The notes below the pieces were generated by a model, which worked only from the letters and a program-made list of their open reading frames with translations, had not been told where the DNA came from and searched no databases. A stretch of 64,000 nt of DNA from Polaribacter sp. IC073. Its GTDB lineage: Bacteria; Bacteroidota; Bacteroidia; Flavobacteriales; Flavobacteriaceae. Both the position numbers and the translations under genes were made by a program. Location of the stretch: positions 221,308 to 285,307 of the forward strand of contig NZ_VORS01000006.1 of the NCBI RefSeq assembly GCF_007997075.1. The letters are read 5' to 3'. Below, piece by piece: positions 36,184 through 45,479 of the stretch; the first letter of the stretch is position 1; the number at the start of each line of letters is the position of its first letter.

Positions 36184-39100
36184 ATGTCCTTATTTCAAAA
36201 TACAGTTATTACTAAATACTTAAAGTCTCAAAATAAAGAGGAAATTTCTATAAAATGGAATCTCTTTAAAAATCATTTTCAGAATCCTACTATTCAAGAG
36301 AATATTAGAAATAGTAAAGAAGAACAATATCAAGGTGGTTTTATAATTGACCTTTTTGTAAATGTATTGGGTTATACTAAAAATCCAACTCCAAATTTTA
36401 ATATTACTACTGAATACAAGAATGTAAAGGATAGTAAAAAGGCAGATGGGGCAATTGTTGTAAATGATGAGGTAAAGGCTGTAATTGAGCTAAAAGGGAC
36501 AAATACTACAGATTTAGGCAAAATAGAAGTGCAAGCTTTTGGATACAAAAATAATCAACCAAAATGTACTTATGTAATCACTTCTAATTTTGAGAAAATA
36601 AGATTTTATATAGATAATGCTATAGAGCATATTGAGTTTAACCTATTTACTTTAACTGAAAAGGATTTTGAGCTTTTATATCTCTGTTTAGGATATGAAA
36701 ATTTGAGTAAAGACGTTGCAAATAAAATTAAAAAAGACTCTTTAAGCGAAGAAGATGTAATTACCAAAAGCCTATATAAAGATTACTCTTTGTTTAAAAG
36801 AGAATTGCATCAAAATTTAATACAATTAAATCCACAATATGACAGCTTAACTTTATTTAAGGAATCTCAAACTTTATTAGACAGATTCTTGTTTTTATTC
36901 TTTGCAGAAGACAGACAATTGTTACCTCCAAATTCTGTACGTTTAATTTTAACGCAATGGAAAAAATTACAGGAATTAGATGCCTATACTCCTTTATTTG
37001 ATCGGTTTAAAAAGTACTTCGGATATTTAAATACTGGTTTTAAAGGAAAACAATATGATGTTTATGCCTATAATGGGGGTTTATTTAAACCAAATATCGT
37101 TTTAGATACTGTTATCATTGATGATGATTTATTATACAAACACACTTTAAAATTATCTGATTATGATTTTGATAGTGAGGTTGATGTTAATATTTTAGGA
37201 CATATTTTTGAAAATTCATTAAATGAATTGGATGAGGTTAAAGCCGAATTAGAAGGACAAGTAGTTGACAAATCTAAATCTAAAAGAAAAAAAGATGGTG
37301 TTTTTTACACGCCTAAATACATCACAAAATACATTGTAGAAAATACAGTAGGTAAATTGTGTGTTGAAAAGAAAGTTGAACTTCAATTAATTGATGAAGA
37401 TTATAGTACAGATAAGAAAAGACAAAAGAAAACTATTAAGGGTTTAGTTGATAAATTAACTACCTATAGAAATTGGTTATTGCAAGTAACAATCTGTGAC
37501 CCAGCTTGTGGTTCCGGAGCATTTTTAAACCAAGCTTTAGATTTTTTAATAAGTGAACATAGCTATATAGATGAGTTACAAGCCAAATTATTTGGTGATG
37601 CAATGGTATTAAGTGATGTTGAAAAAAGCATCTTAGAAAACAACTTATTTGGTGTTGATTTAAATGATGAATCTGTAGAAATAGCAAAACTTTCTTTATG
37701 GTTAAGAACCGCGCAATCTAATAGAAAACTGAATGATTTAAACAATAATCTTAAATGTGGAAATAGTTTAATTGATGACCCTGAAATTGCAGGAGATAAA
37801 GCGTTTAATTGGCAACAAGAGTTTCCACATATATTTGAGAAAGGTGGCTTTGATGTTGTAATTGGGAATCCTCCTTATGTAAGACAAGAATTATTTAAAG
37901 AGATAAAACCATATTTAGAGAAAAATTATAAGTGCTATAATAGTGTAGCAGATTTATATACCTATTTTATTGAAAAAGGGATTAATTTAATGAATGAAAA
38001 AGGATTGTTTTCTTTTATTCTACCTAATAAATTTTTAAAAGCAACTTATGGAAAAGAAATCAGAAAGGTTATTAAAGAAGAGGGAAATTTAGAATTAATT
38101 TATGACTTTGATGACTACTCTGTTTTTGATGATGCTACTACATACCCAATTATATATGTGTTAAATAAGAATACTGAACATAAAGCGGACTCATTTTTAT
38201 ATTCAGAAATAAATAAAAGAGAGAATACTCATGACCCTATCAATAGATTAAAAGAAAAAGAAGTAAAAGTAAAATATTCTTCTTTAGGTGATGAATATTG
38301 GCAATTTCAAAATATTAAAAGTGCTGAATTACTTCAGAAATTATATACTGATACTAAATCATTAAAGGAAATTGTTAGTGATAAAATATTTAGAGGAGTT
38401 TCAACTGGTAAAAATGAAGTTTTTATTATAGAAAAAGAAACTTATGAAAAGCTTATTAATGATAAGAATAAAGAATTTATTAGAAAAATTGTAACTGGTA
38501 AAGAAGTTAAAAGAAACTCATTAATATTCAGTGACTTATACCTTTTGTTTATCCCTTGGGAATATGATTTAGAATTTGATGACAATATTAAAAATTATCT
38601 TATTAAAAATAAAGAGATTTTATCTAAAAGACCAGAAGTAAAACAAGGAAGGTTTAATTGGTGGTGTTTGAGCAGATATGGTAGTAAAAATGCTGATTAC
38701 TTATTTAAACCTAAAATAATTTATCCAAGAATTAACAATCAATGTAATTTTTATTTTGATTCATCTGGAGAGTTTTCATTATCAGACAATAACTTCTTTA
38801 TATCTACTGATGATAAATTTCTTATACCAATATTGAACTCTAAAGTTGTGTTTTTTTATTTAAAGTCTAAAGCATCTACGTTACAAGGAGGGTATTTAGA
38901 CTTTAGAAGACCTTACATAGAAACAATTCCGATAAAAATTCCAAGTTTTCAGCAACCCTTTATAGAGAAAGCGGATTTAATGCTTTTATTAAACAAAAAT
39001 TTGCAAGAAATATCCTCAAAATTCCAAAGAACATTACAAAGAGAATTTGAGCAAATAGATAAGCTATCTAAAAAACTAGAATCTTGGTATGAGTTGAATT

Positions 39101-39309
39101 ATGCAGATTTTTTAAAAGAACTTAAAAAGAAAAAAGTAGCACTTTCACTTTCTCAAAAAGCAGAATGGGAAGATTACTTTTTAAAAGAACAACAAAAAGC
39201 AATAGAACTCAAAACTAAAATAGATACCACAGATAATGAAATTGATGCAATGGTTTATGATTTGTATGGTTTAACACAAGAAGAAATTGAAATAGTAGAG
39301 AATAGTTAA
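36184..39309 (+). CDS. Type IIG restriction-modification enzyme (Eco57I/BREX-PglX-like methylase with nuclease)
   Basis: 1041 residues combining cutting and methylation. An N-terminal PD-(D/E)XK-like nuclease site is suggested by ADGAIVVN with Asp88 and AVIELKG with Glu102/Lys104. The adenine-methylase core has the AdoMet motif DPACGSGAF at 439-447 and the catalytic NPPY at 562-565 (IGNPPYVRQE). The C-terminal third (SDNNFFISTDDKFLIPILNS, then GGYLDFRRPYIETIPI) is a TaqI-like target-recognition domain, and a coiled-coil tail follows. It probably methylates N6-adenine and cleaves unmethylated invading DNA. It is the largest cargo gene of the element. Recognition site unknown. Confidence 0.9.
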   Translation: MSLFQNTVITKYLKSQNKEEISIKWNLFKNHFQNPTIQENIRNSKEEQYQGGFIIDLFVNVLGYTKNPTPNFNITTEYKNVKDSKKADGAIVVNDEVKAVIELKGTNTTDLGKIEVQAFGYKNNQPKCTYVITSNFEKIRFYIDNAIEHIEFNLFTLTEKDFELLYLCLGYENLSKDVANKIKKDSLSEEDVITKSLYKDYSLFKRELHQNLIQLNPQYDSLTLFKESQTLLDRFLFLFFAEDRQLLPPNSVRLILTQWKKLQELDAYTPLFDRFKKYFGYLNTGFKGKQYDVYAYNGGLFKPNIVLDTVIIDDDLLYKHTLKLSDYDFDSEVDVNILGHIFENSLNELDEVKAELEGQVVDKSKSKRKKDGVFYTPKYITKYIVENTVGKLCVEKKVELQLIDEDYSTDKKRQKKTIKGLVDKLTTYRNWLLQVTICDPACGSGAFLNQALDFLISEHSYIDELQAKLFGDAMVLSDVEKSILENNLFGVDLNDESVEIAKLSLWLRTAQSNRKLNDLNNNLKCGNSLIDDPEIAGDKAFNWQQEFPHIFEKGGFDVVIGNPPYVRQELFKEIKPYLEKNYKCYNSVADLYTYFIEKGINLMNEKGLFSFILPNKFLKATYGKEIRKVIKEEGNLELIYDFDDYSVFDDATTYPIIYVLNKNTEHKADSFLYSEINKRENTHDPINRLKEKEVKVKYSSLGDEYWQFQNIKSAELLQKLYTDTKSLKEIVSDKIFRGVSTGKNEVFIIEKETYEKLINDKNKEFIRKIVTGKEVKRNSLIFSDLYLLFIPWEYDLEFDDNIKNYLIKNKEILSKRPEVKQGRFNWWCLSRYGSKNADYLFKPKIIYPRINNQCNFYFDSSGEFSLSDNNFFISTDDKFLIPILNSKVVFFYLKSKASTLQGGYLDFRRPYIETIPIKIPSFQQPFIEKADLMLLLNKNLQEISSKFQRTLQREFEQIDKLSKKLESWYELNYADFLKELKKKKVALSLSQKAEWEDYFLKEQQKAIELKTKIDTTDNEIDAMVYDLYGLTQEEIEIVENS

Positions 39310-39386
39310 TAAAGTAAGTTATTTAAAATAACCTCAACAATTAAAATAGAAGTAAAATTTAATAAATAATAAATCTTAATTTTTTA

Positions 39387-39403
39387 TTAACACTTAATGT
39401 TAA
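39387..39403. promoter_or_regulatory. Palindrome before the toxin gene, possible HigA operator
   Basis: TTAACA CTTAA TGTTAA, an inverted repeat with 6-bp arms, lies 20 bp before the toxin ATG and just before TATATTTG (39414-39421), a TAnnTTTG-like -7 element. Toxin-antitoxin operons are usually repressed by the antitoxin HTH binding such a palindrome. TATATTTG ends only one base before the start codon, so it would give a nearly leaderless message, or the real promoter is elsewhere. Confidence 0.5.
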
Positions 39404-39422
39404 TAAAAATATATATATTTGC

Positions 39423-39755
39423 ATGAAAATTGAATTCAATACTAATAAACTAAAAAAATATGCCAATGATGATAGCTTGGCTGTTAAAAAGCTTGGAAAA
39501 AGACAATCTGAACTTTACAAACAAAGGCTTGATGATTTAACAGCAGCAGAAACTCTTGAAGATGTTAGGTACTTACCAGGCAAATATCATGAGTTAGTTA
39601 AAAATAGAAAAGGGCAATGGGCTTGTAATTTAGTTCATCCTTACAGATTAATTTTTGTACCACTGGAAAACCCAATTCCTTCTAATGATGATGGACAGTA
39701 TATTTGGATAGAAATTAAAGGAATTGAAATTATTGAAATTGAAGACTATCATTAA
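39423..39755 (+). CDS. HigB/RelE-type toxin
   Basis: 110-residue basic protein of the RelE/ParE fold, HigB (killer protein) branch: KKLGKRQSELYKQRLDDLTA, LEDVRYLPGKYHELVKNRKG, and QWACNLVHPYRLIFVP with the conserved Arg near the active site. Such toxins cut mRNA on the ribosome. The toxin comes first and the antitoxin second, as in higBA loci; the gap is 18 bp. Confidence 0.88.
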   Translation: MKIEFNTNKLKKYANDDSLAVKKLGKRQSELYKQRLDDLTAAETLEDVRYLPGKYHELVKNRKGQWACNLVHPYRLIFVPLENPIPSNDDGQYIWIEIKGIEIIEIEDYH

Positions 39756-39773
39756 CTCCCAAAAAAAAATAAT

Positions 39774-40886
39774 ATGGCAACATTAACGCAATATTACCCT
39801 CAATCAGTATCCCACCCAGGTACAACCTTATCAGAGATTTTACTTGAAAATAATATGGGTCCTAAAGAGTTTGCTATTAGAACAGGTAAACCAGAAAAAA
39901 CTATTTCAGATGTATTAAATGGCAAGAGTAATATAACTTCTGAAATGGCAATATTATTTGAACAGGTTTTAAAAATTCCTGCACATTTTTGGGTGAATAG
40001 ACAAAGAAATTATGACGAGTATTTAGCAAGAATAGCTTATCAAAAAACCATTGAAGAAGGAATTGAATGGTCTAAAAATTTTCCATATGCAAAAATGGCT
40101 TCATTTGGCTGGGTTGAACCAACATTAAAAAAAGAAGCTAAAGTTATAAACTTATTTGATTACTTTGAAGTATCTAGCACTAAAGGGTATTATGATTTTT
40201 ACTTTAATCAGAAGCTTTTAGTTAATTTTAGAATCTCCTTAAAAAACAATGAAAATGCTGGAGCAATAGCTGCTTGGTTAAGACAAGGTGAAATTCAAGC
40301 TAAAAACCTGGTTGTTGGAGAGTTTAATAAAAGTAAATTGATTAAAATAATTCCAGAATTAAAGGAAATAATGGCTAAACAACCAGTTGATTTCTTTTCT
40401 AAAATTCAAAAATTATGTATTAGTATTGGATTAAAAGTAGTTCATACACCTTGTTTGCCAAAGGCACCTATTCATGGTTCAACTAGATGGTTAGGTAATA
40501 CCCCATTGATTCAGTTAAGTGGCAGGTTCAGAAGGAATGATATTTTTTGGTTTACTTTTTTCCATGAAATTGGTCATATTTTATTACATGGTAAAAAATA
40601 TATATCTATAGAAAATATTGAATATGATGGGGAAAATCAAGCTTATGAAAATGAGGCAAATGAATTTTCTGCTAATGTACTTTTAACCAAAGATGAAGAA
40701 ACAGAAATTTTAAAAAACAAGCCATTAACTGAATCAGATGTTGTTTACTATGCTAATAAATTTAAAACACATCCTGCTGTTATAATTGGTAGATTACAGC
40801 ATTTAAAATTAGTGCCTTTTGGTTTAGGTAATAATCTTTGTAAACCTATTAATTTTAATATAAATAAAAAAACACCCTGTAATTAA
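39774..40886 (+). CDS. HigA antitoxin fused to an ImmA/IrrE-type metallopeptidase
   Basis: 370 residues. Residues ~10-75 are a HigA/XRE helix-turn-helix (HPGTTLSEILLENNMGPKEF, then GKPEKTISDVLNGKSNITSE). Residues ~190-340 hold an ImmA/IrrE-like zinc peptidase site, HEIGH at 264-268, with NEFSANVLL downstream supplying the third ligand region. It is about 250 residues longer than a plain HigA. The HTH half should neutralise the toxin and repress the operon. The peptidase half may switch the system, for example by cleaving a repressor under stress, as ImmA does in ICEBs1. That switching role is inference. Confidence 0.88.
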   Translation: MATLTQYYPQSVSHPGTTLSEILLENNMGPKEFAIRTGKPEKTISDVLNGKSNITSEMAILFEQVLKIPAHFWVNRQRNYDEYLARIAYQKTIEEGIEWSKNFPYAKMASFGWVEPTLKKEAKVINLFDYFEVSSTKGYYDFYFNQKLLVNFRISLKNNENAGAIAAWLRQGEIQAKNLVVGEFNKSKLIKIIPELKEIMAKQPVDFFSKIQKLCISIGLKVVHTPCLPKAPIHGSTRWLGNTPLIQLSGRFRRNDIFWFTFFHEIGHILLHGKKYISIENIEYDGENQAYENEANEFSANVLLTKDEETEILKNKPLTESDVVYYANKFKTHPAVIIGRLQHLKLVPFGLGNNLCKPINFNINKKTPCN

Positions 40887-40894
40887 ACAGGGTG
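40866..40894 (-). terminator. Terminator between the convergent antitoxin and DUF3871 genes
   Basis: Arms CACCCTG / CAGGGTG enclose an eight-base loop. On the minus strand the stem is followed by a run of seven T, so it mainly ends the minus-strand gene that stops at 40901. Confidence 0.75.
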
Positions 40895-40900
40895 CATCAC

Positions 40901-41929
40901 TCAACTCAAAAACCAATGGTGGTTAGAATCTCCATTGATAGCTTTCCCCAATCCTTTTGTAAAATCAAAAGCATTGACGTTTCTTGACAGAAAAGAGTCT
41001 ATATAGGAGCTCTTATTAGCTCCTGTAAAAAGATTATAAACATTCCACAAGTTAATATCTCCATTGTCATTTCTACAAAAGCTATTATCTAAATAATAGT
41101 CTTTAGCTACTGTAGAAATTTGTCCATCATTCAATAATAATTCTGGAATTAGAGATTTCTCTTGTTTAGGTAAATAATTATATAATCTTGTTCTACCAAT
41201 AAGTTGAGCAAATTGTTTTTCAGATAAATTCTTTTCGGATAACTGCTTCATTTCTTGTAAATGATTTTGAGCATTATATCCTTGAATTAATTCTAAAATT
41301 TTAGACTGTAACTCTAAATAATTGCCAACTCTCATTTCGTCTTGATAACCATCTGTAGAAATACACATATTACAGCATACCATATTCTGGAAGCCAATGA
41401 AGAACTTAAATTTCTCAAATGTTTTTCTATTGTAGAGGTTTTCTTGGTTATAGCTTCTAACACCACCAACAGTTAATGCAACATCATTTCCGTTGATGTT
41501 TTCTGTAATAGATGGTATTCTAATAATAAACGCCATTCTTTCAAAATACTGTGTCTTTTCATGGTCTAAAAGTTCTTTTACTGGTTTATAAATAGCATCA
41601 GCAGTTCTTCCCTTGATCTGATGTGAAACCCTAACTTCTGGAGCATCAATAATATGATTAGAAAACACTTTACTTACACAGTTTTGAGCTATTTCTATAA
41701 ATTCTTGATGTGCCAAAGTTTTTTCATTATCCTTGCTAAAAACTGGTATTATACAGTCATTTTTTAAAGTAGAAAGATTAATACTTTTAGTATTAGCTTC
41801 TATAAAAGGATTGTGTTTATACTCCTTATTTGATGATAATACCTGTAAGCCAAAATCTTCATATATACTATTTGAAGATTTTTTTACTACAGGTTTATTG
41901 CTTTCTTTATTAACTTGTACTAACTCCAT
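40901..41929 (-). CDS. DUF3871-family protein of mobile elements
   Basis: 342 residues, soluble. DAPEVRVSHQIKGRTADAIY, ERMAFIIRIPSITENINGND and FKFFIGFQNMVCCNMCIST are blocks of the DUF3871 family, found in Bacteroidetes mobile elements and phages; some family members are described near replication or transfer genes. It overlaps the ATPase gene upstream by 20 bp, so the two are coupled. Function unknown. Confidence 0.8.
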   Translation of the reverse strand: MELVQVNKESNKPVVKKSSNSIYEDFGLQVLSSNKEYKHNPFIEANTKSINLSTLKNDCIIPVFSKDNEKTLAHQEFIEIAQNCVSKVFSNHIIDAPEVRVSHQIKGRTADAIYKPVKELLDHEKTQYFERMAFIIRIPSITENINGNDVALTVGGVRSYNQENLYNRKTFEKFKFFIGFQNMVCCNMCISTDGYQDEMRVGNYLELQSKILELIQGYNAQNHLQEMKQLSEKNLSEKQFAQLIGRTRLYNYLPKQEKSLIPELLLNDGQISTVAKDYYLDNSFCRNDNGDINLWNVYNLFTGANKSSYIDSFLSRNVNAFDFTKGLGKAINGDSNHHWFLS

Positions 41930-42776
41930 TGCTACTAAAATTTTGAGGTTTAACTAATTGTTCTAACTGGTCTTTTTTACTTCTAAACTGAGGTTCTAAT
42001 GGTTTCTGAAAAGAAGGGTTTTCATTATACAGTTTTGTTAATGCAGATATAGATAATGAGGAATTTATCTTTTCTAAAACTTCTTTAATTGTAATAGGTT
42101 CTGCATTGCACCATTTTAACAATCTCTCTCCTGTTTTTGAAGTGACTATAAATTCAGGTTTATTCATGAAAAGTCCTGTTCTGTCTTTACTTGCCTTGAT
42201 TAGGTGTTGGTCATTTATTAATTCAAAGTTCACAGTCAACTCATACTCAAAACCTTCACGAGTAATTTCTTTAGTTCCATGCTTAATAACTTGAGTTCTT
42301 CCATTGCCAACAACATCTAAAGAGTAATCTGTTTTTCTTCTAGTTGTGGTAATAACATGGCAAGAAGATTGTAAGATTTTATCTATAAAATTTTGATGAA
42401 GAGGTGTTACATTAGCCCAATCCTGAAATCTACCTCCAAGTTTAGAATGAATATCTAAACAACCTCCTGTACCATTCCACTCATGGGTTATTGAATCGAT
42501 AATAATTACCTCTATATCTGCTTTTTCACACAGCTCTATTGCTTCAATATATCTAGCTGGGCTATAAGGAGATTCTAAGTCTAATACGTTATAACTACCT
42601 AAATGGCTATAGAGAGAGCTACTTGAATTTTCAGTATCGATAATTGCTATTTTATTCCAATCTTGTGTCATTCCATAAGCAAGTAATAGTGCTGAATAAC
42701 TCTTACCAAAACCCGAGGCACCAGAGATTCCTAATCTTAATTTTACATTTTGTCTTTTACTCTTTTTTAATTCCAT
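41910..42776 (-). CDS. RecA/Sak4-like ATPase of phage or plasmid type
   Basis: 288 residues. Walker A GASGFGKS at 19-26 follows RLGIS; a Walker B-like strand is VIIIDSIT. The layout (IAIIDTENSSSSLYSHLG, then ITREGFEYELTVNFELINDQ) fits the phage AAA_24/Sak4 group of single-strand annealing ATPases. It may act in element replication or recombination with the DUF3871 protein, with which it overlaps. The assignment to Sak4 rather than another RecA-like family is moderate. Confidence 0.8.
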   Translation of the reverse strand: MELKKSKRQNVKLRLGISGASGFGKSYSALLLAYGMTQDWNKIAIIDTENSSSSLYSHLGSYNVLDLESPYSPARYIEAIELCEKADIEVIIIDSITHEWNGTGGCLDIHSKLGGRFQDWANVTPLHQNFIDKILQSSCHVITTTRRKTDYSLDVVGNGRTQVIKHGTKEITREGFEYELTVNFELINDQHLIKASKDRTGLFMNKPEFIVTSKTGERLLKWCNAEPITIKEVLEKINSSLSISALTKLYNENPSFQKPLEPQFRSKKDQLEQLVKPQNFSSNGVSTS

Positions 42777-42851
42777 AATCTTAAATTTTTAAAGGTTAAT
42801 TTTTAATTGAATTATTTTTAAATTTTTTGTTTACCGTTACACTCAATAATG

Positions 42852-42883
42852 AAAAAGACCCTCAAATTAATGAGAGTCTTTTT
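42852..42883 (-). terminator. Terminator behind the integrase gene
   Basis: Near-perfect arms (AAAGACCCTCA / TGAGAGTCTTT) around AATTAA; the imperfect pair is a G-T wobble on the minus strand, where TTTTTC follows. It lies 8 bp beyond the integrase stop. Confidence 0.7.
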
Positions 42884-42890
42884 AAGAATT

Positions 42891-44123
42891 TTATGAAGCA
42901 TATTTTAGTCTGGGTTCTTCCAATAATTTACTCATTGCATCGTCTATAACCTCATCATCAAACTCTTTAAGGTAGGCTTGTGTAATACTCACATTAGCGT
43001 GTCCCATAGAACTACCAATTAAATCTGTAGAGATTCCTGCAAACTTTAAATTAGTGGCGAAACTATGTCTAATTACGTAAGAAGTGACATTTTGCGCTAC
43101 TCCTTGAGTCTTGGCAATCTCTTTGAGTTGTTTATTGAATTTACTCAAGGTTTTGTGCTTTCTATTCTCAATCTGCATAGGAGTCAAATTATCTTTTAAT
43201 AAGATTGGAAACACATAATCTGTTCCATTATTTTGAGTCTTGTAATAAGCTATTATTTTTTTTACAGGTGATAACATTTTTACTGAAAATCTGCCTTTAG
43301 TTTTACTACGGATATATAAAATTCTATCTCCTTGTATGTTCTCCCATTTTAACTTCATAACATCAACAAAGTTCATTCCGCCCATATAATAACTAAACAA
43401 CATGTAGTTTTTAGCATCAATTAAATGTGGGTTTTCAGCAGTGCTAATGGCTTCCATTAACTTCATTTCATTTCTTGTCAAAGCTTTCTTAATACCTTTT
43501 CCTTTTAACTTAGAAACTTTATAAATCTTAAATGGATAGTACTTCTCATCTACAACATCTTTCTTAATCGCATCATTAAATAAGGCTCTTAATTCTCGCA
43601 TTTTTACACCTATACCACCATCAGTATTATTATTACTTCTTAAATAAGTTTCATATTTATCCAATAAAGTAGGTGTAATTTCTCTAAACACTAAATTCTT
43701 ATTTTCATGGAATTTAAAGAACGAATTATAAACGTCTTTATAGGCTCTTGCATTTCCTGTTCTTCCTGCACTATTTAAATCTGAAATTTTTTCCTTCCAG
43801 AATTCAGATACTGTTATTTTAGAAGATTTCTTACCTCTAAATTTTGTTTCAAATTGATTGAGTGTAAAATCTATATCTTCTAATTGAAATGATCTTATAA
43901 TCTCAAAAGCCTTTACTTTTAGTTTCAAAAGCATTTCGTTTTCTACCTGATAACTTGGGTGGTGTTTTGTAAATGATTCATTTATAAAATGCTCTTTTTT
44001 ACAACAGAGACCTAAGCTAATCTTCTTTCCTTTTCTATCTTTTAATATTCTTAAATAAAGTGCATATTTACCATTAGCCATCGGTTTCCCATCTAGCATT
44101 AACTTAATTGTTGCTCTTATCAT
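42891..44123 (-). CDS. Site-specific tyrosine integrase of the mobile element
   Basis: 410 residues: an arm-binding N-terminus (residues 1-100, IKLMLDGKPMANGKYALYLR), a SAM-like core-binding domain (~105-205) and a catalytic domain. The catalytic end has SYVIRHSFATNL with the second Arg, GSSMGHANVSIT with the second His motif and Tyr in QAYL as nucleophile. The first Arg, usually in a GMR or RGM context, is Gly here (YYMGGMNFVDVMKLKW), a feature also known from some Bacteroidetes integrases such as IntDOT. It probably integrates and excises the element. It has its own terminator. Confidence 0.92.
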   Translation of the reverse strand: MIRATIKLMLDGKPMANGKYALYLRILKDRKGKKISLGLCCKKEHFINESFTKHHPSYQVENEMLLKLKVKAFEIIRSFQLEDIDFTLNQFETKFRGKKSSKITVSEFWKEKISDLNSAGRTGNARAYKDVYNSFFKFHENKNLVFREITPTLLDKYETYLRSNNNTDGGIGVKMRELRALFNDAIKKDVVDEKYYPFKIYKVSKLKGKGIKKALTRNEMKLMEAISTAENPHLIDAKNYMLFSYYMGGMNFVDVMKLKWENIQGDRILYIRSKTKGRFSVKMLSPVKKIIAYYKTQNNGTDYVFPILLKDNLTPMQIENRKHKTLSKFNKQLKEIAKTQGVAQNVTSYVIRHSFATNLKFAGISTDLIGSSMGHANVSITQAYLKEFDDEVIDDAMSKLLEEPRLKYAS

Positions 44124-44148
44124 ATGTTTTGTTTTAAATTTTGAAATA

Positions 44149-44172
44149 AACTGCCCCAGAATAGAGGCAGTT
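44149..44172 (-). terminator. Weak hairpin behind the DUF3987 gene
   Basis: AACTGCC / GGCAGTT arms with an inner wobble pair form a stem in the 80-bp gap between the DUF3987 gene and the integrase. The T-tract after it on the minus strand is interrupted (TATTTC), so termination may be incomplete and the integrase could be read through from upstream. Confidence 0.45.
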
Positions 44173-44204
44173 ATTACATTAGTTGCAGTAATTACATCGT
44201 TACA

Positions 44205-45479
44205 TTATAGCTTTTTGTATTTACCTACGCTTTGCTTAAAAATAAGTCTTCTTTTTTGCCATTGTACCAATTTATCATCTATTGTTCTTTTAGGTACGCC
44301 ATGTTTTGCACCAATTTCAACAGCTCTTTGTCTTGTAAAAATAGTGGTTAAATCATCTAAAATAGTTTCATCTTGAATTGACAAACCTCCTCCACTTTCA
44401 ACTGAGTTAAAAATAAATTGACAGTGCCTTAATAAATTTTTCATTAATCTTGTCGCAATTATAAAATCTAAGTTAGAACAATACAGTTTTTCTCCTTTAT
44501 TCATATCTGATTTATTTCTTAAAACAGTTAATATCATTGCAATCCTAAAAAGAATTAATCCATGTCTATGTAAATTAGATATAAATGACTGTGAGTGATT
44601 ATCTATAATGTCATCTCTTATAGGTCTAATCATGTCTAAAAAGCTCTTTTTTTGACTATCAGTAAAACAAAATTCTATTTGTTTTTTTAGGTCTACTAAT
44701 TCTCCATATAGCTTAAATATTTCATCTCCAATCTTTTTAAATACTACTTTAGTATTATTGTTTTTTGTGGCAAATACATCTTTAAAACTTGTGATTTCAT
44801 CAAAGCTATAAATCATGAACCTTGAGAAAAGTCCATTTTCTCTAGACTTCATTAATGGCATTAACTGGTCTGGTGTTCCAGAAATTACCATCGCTAACTT
44901 TGGTTCTTTAATATCTACAAATACTTTCTCTGACTTTCTACTAATTGAAATTGGCTCGTGGTGAAATGCTTTGCGCAAAACGTCTGAATAATTACTCCAA
45001 TCGTTTTTTAGCATATTACTTAATGTATCGGCTTCAGATTCCATAATCAGCATGCCATATTCACTAGATTCTAAAAAAGAATGCATTTCTGCACTACTAA
45101 TATTAGCGGGTAAAATCTTAGCTTTTATATCTGGACATTTTTCAGTATCGTTTTTCTTTTTAGCTTCTTCACAAACCAAATATTCAATCTTACTTTCGTT
45201 AAATACCTTATCATGAATCTGGTCGATTAATAATCTGGAATAATTCATTACGCCTTTCCCAGAAGCAGCAGGTGCAATTACCATTAAATATAGATGCGGA
45301 TATATAGTATCTCCATCATATAAACCATAAATATTAGGCAAACAATTACTCAATACACCAAGGCTTGAAAGTAGAACTATATCTTTTTCTCTATTTTCAA
45401 AAGGTTCCGTTAGTTTTTGTAATGTTTCTGGTAGATTTCTATAAATTTTTTCTTCAATTTGTTCTCTTCTCATTACCAT
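44205..45479 (-). CDS. DUF3987-family protein (predicted element replication ATPase/primase-associated)
   Basis: 424 residues. LMVIAPAASGKG (65-76) is a P-loop-like motif typical of DUF3987, with ILPANISSAEMHSFLE, YGMLIMESEADTLSNMLKND, WSNYSDVLRKAFHHEPISIS and SRFMIYSF following in the family order. DUF3987 proteins occur in plasmids and integrative elements beside primase or HTH genes and are thought to help replication initiation. The start overlaps the HTH gene by 26 bp. Confidence 0.8.
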   Translation of the reverse strand: MVMRREQIEEKIYRNLPETLQKLTEPFENREKDIVLLSSLGVLSNCLPNIYGLYDGDTIYPHLYLMVIAPAASGKGVMNYSRLLIDQIHDKVFNESKIEYLVCEEAKKKNDTEKCPDIKAKILPANISSAEMHSFLESSEYGMLIMESEADTLSNMLKNDWSNYSDVLRKAFHHEPISISRKSEKVFVDIKEPKLAMVISGTPDQLMPLMKSRENGLFSRFMIYSFDEITSFKDVFATKNNNTKVVFKKIGDEIFKLYGELVDLKKQIEFCFTDSQKKSFLDMIRPIRDDIIDNHSQSFISNLHRHGLILFRIAMILTVLRNKSDMNKGEKLYCSNLDFIIATRLMKNLLRHCQFIFNSVESGGGLSIQDETILDDLTTIFTRQRAVEIGAKHGVPKRTIDDKLVQWQKRRLIFKQSVGKYKKL

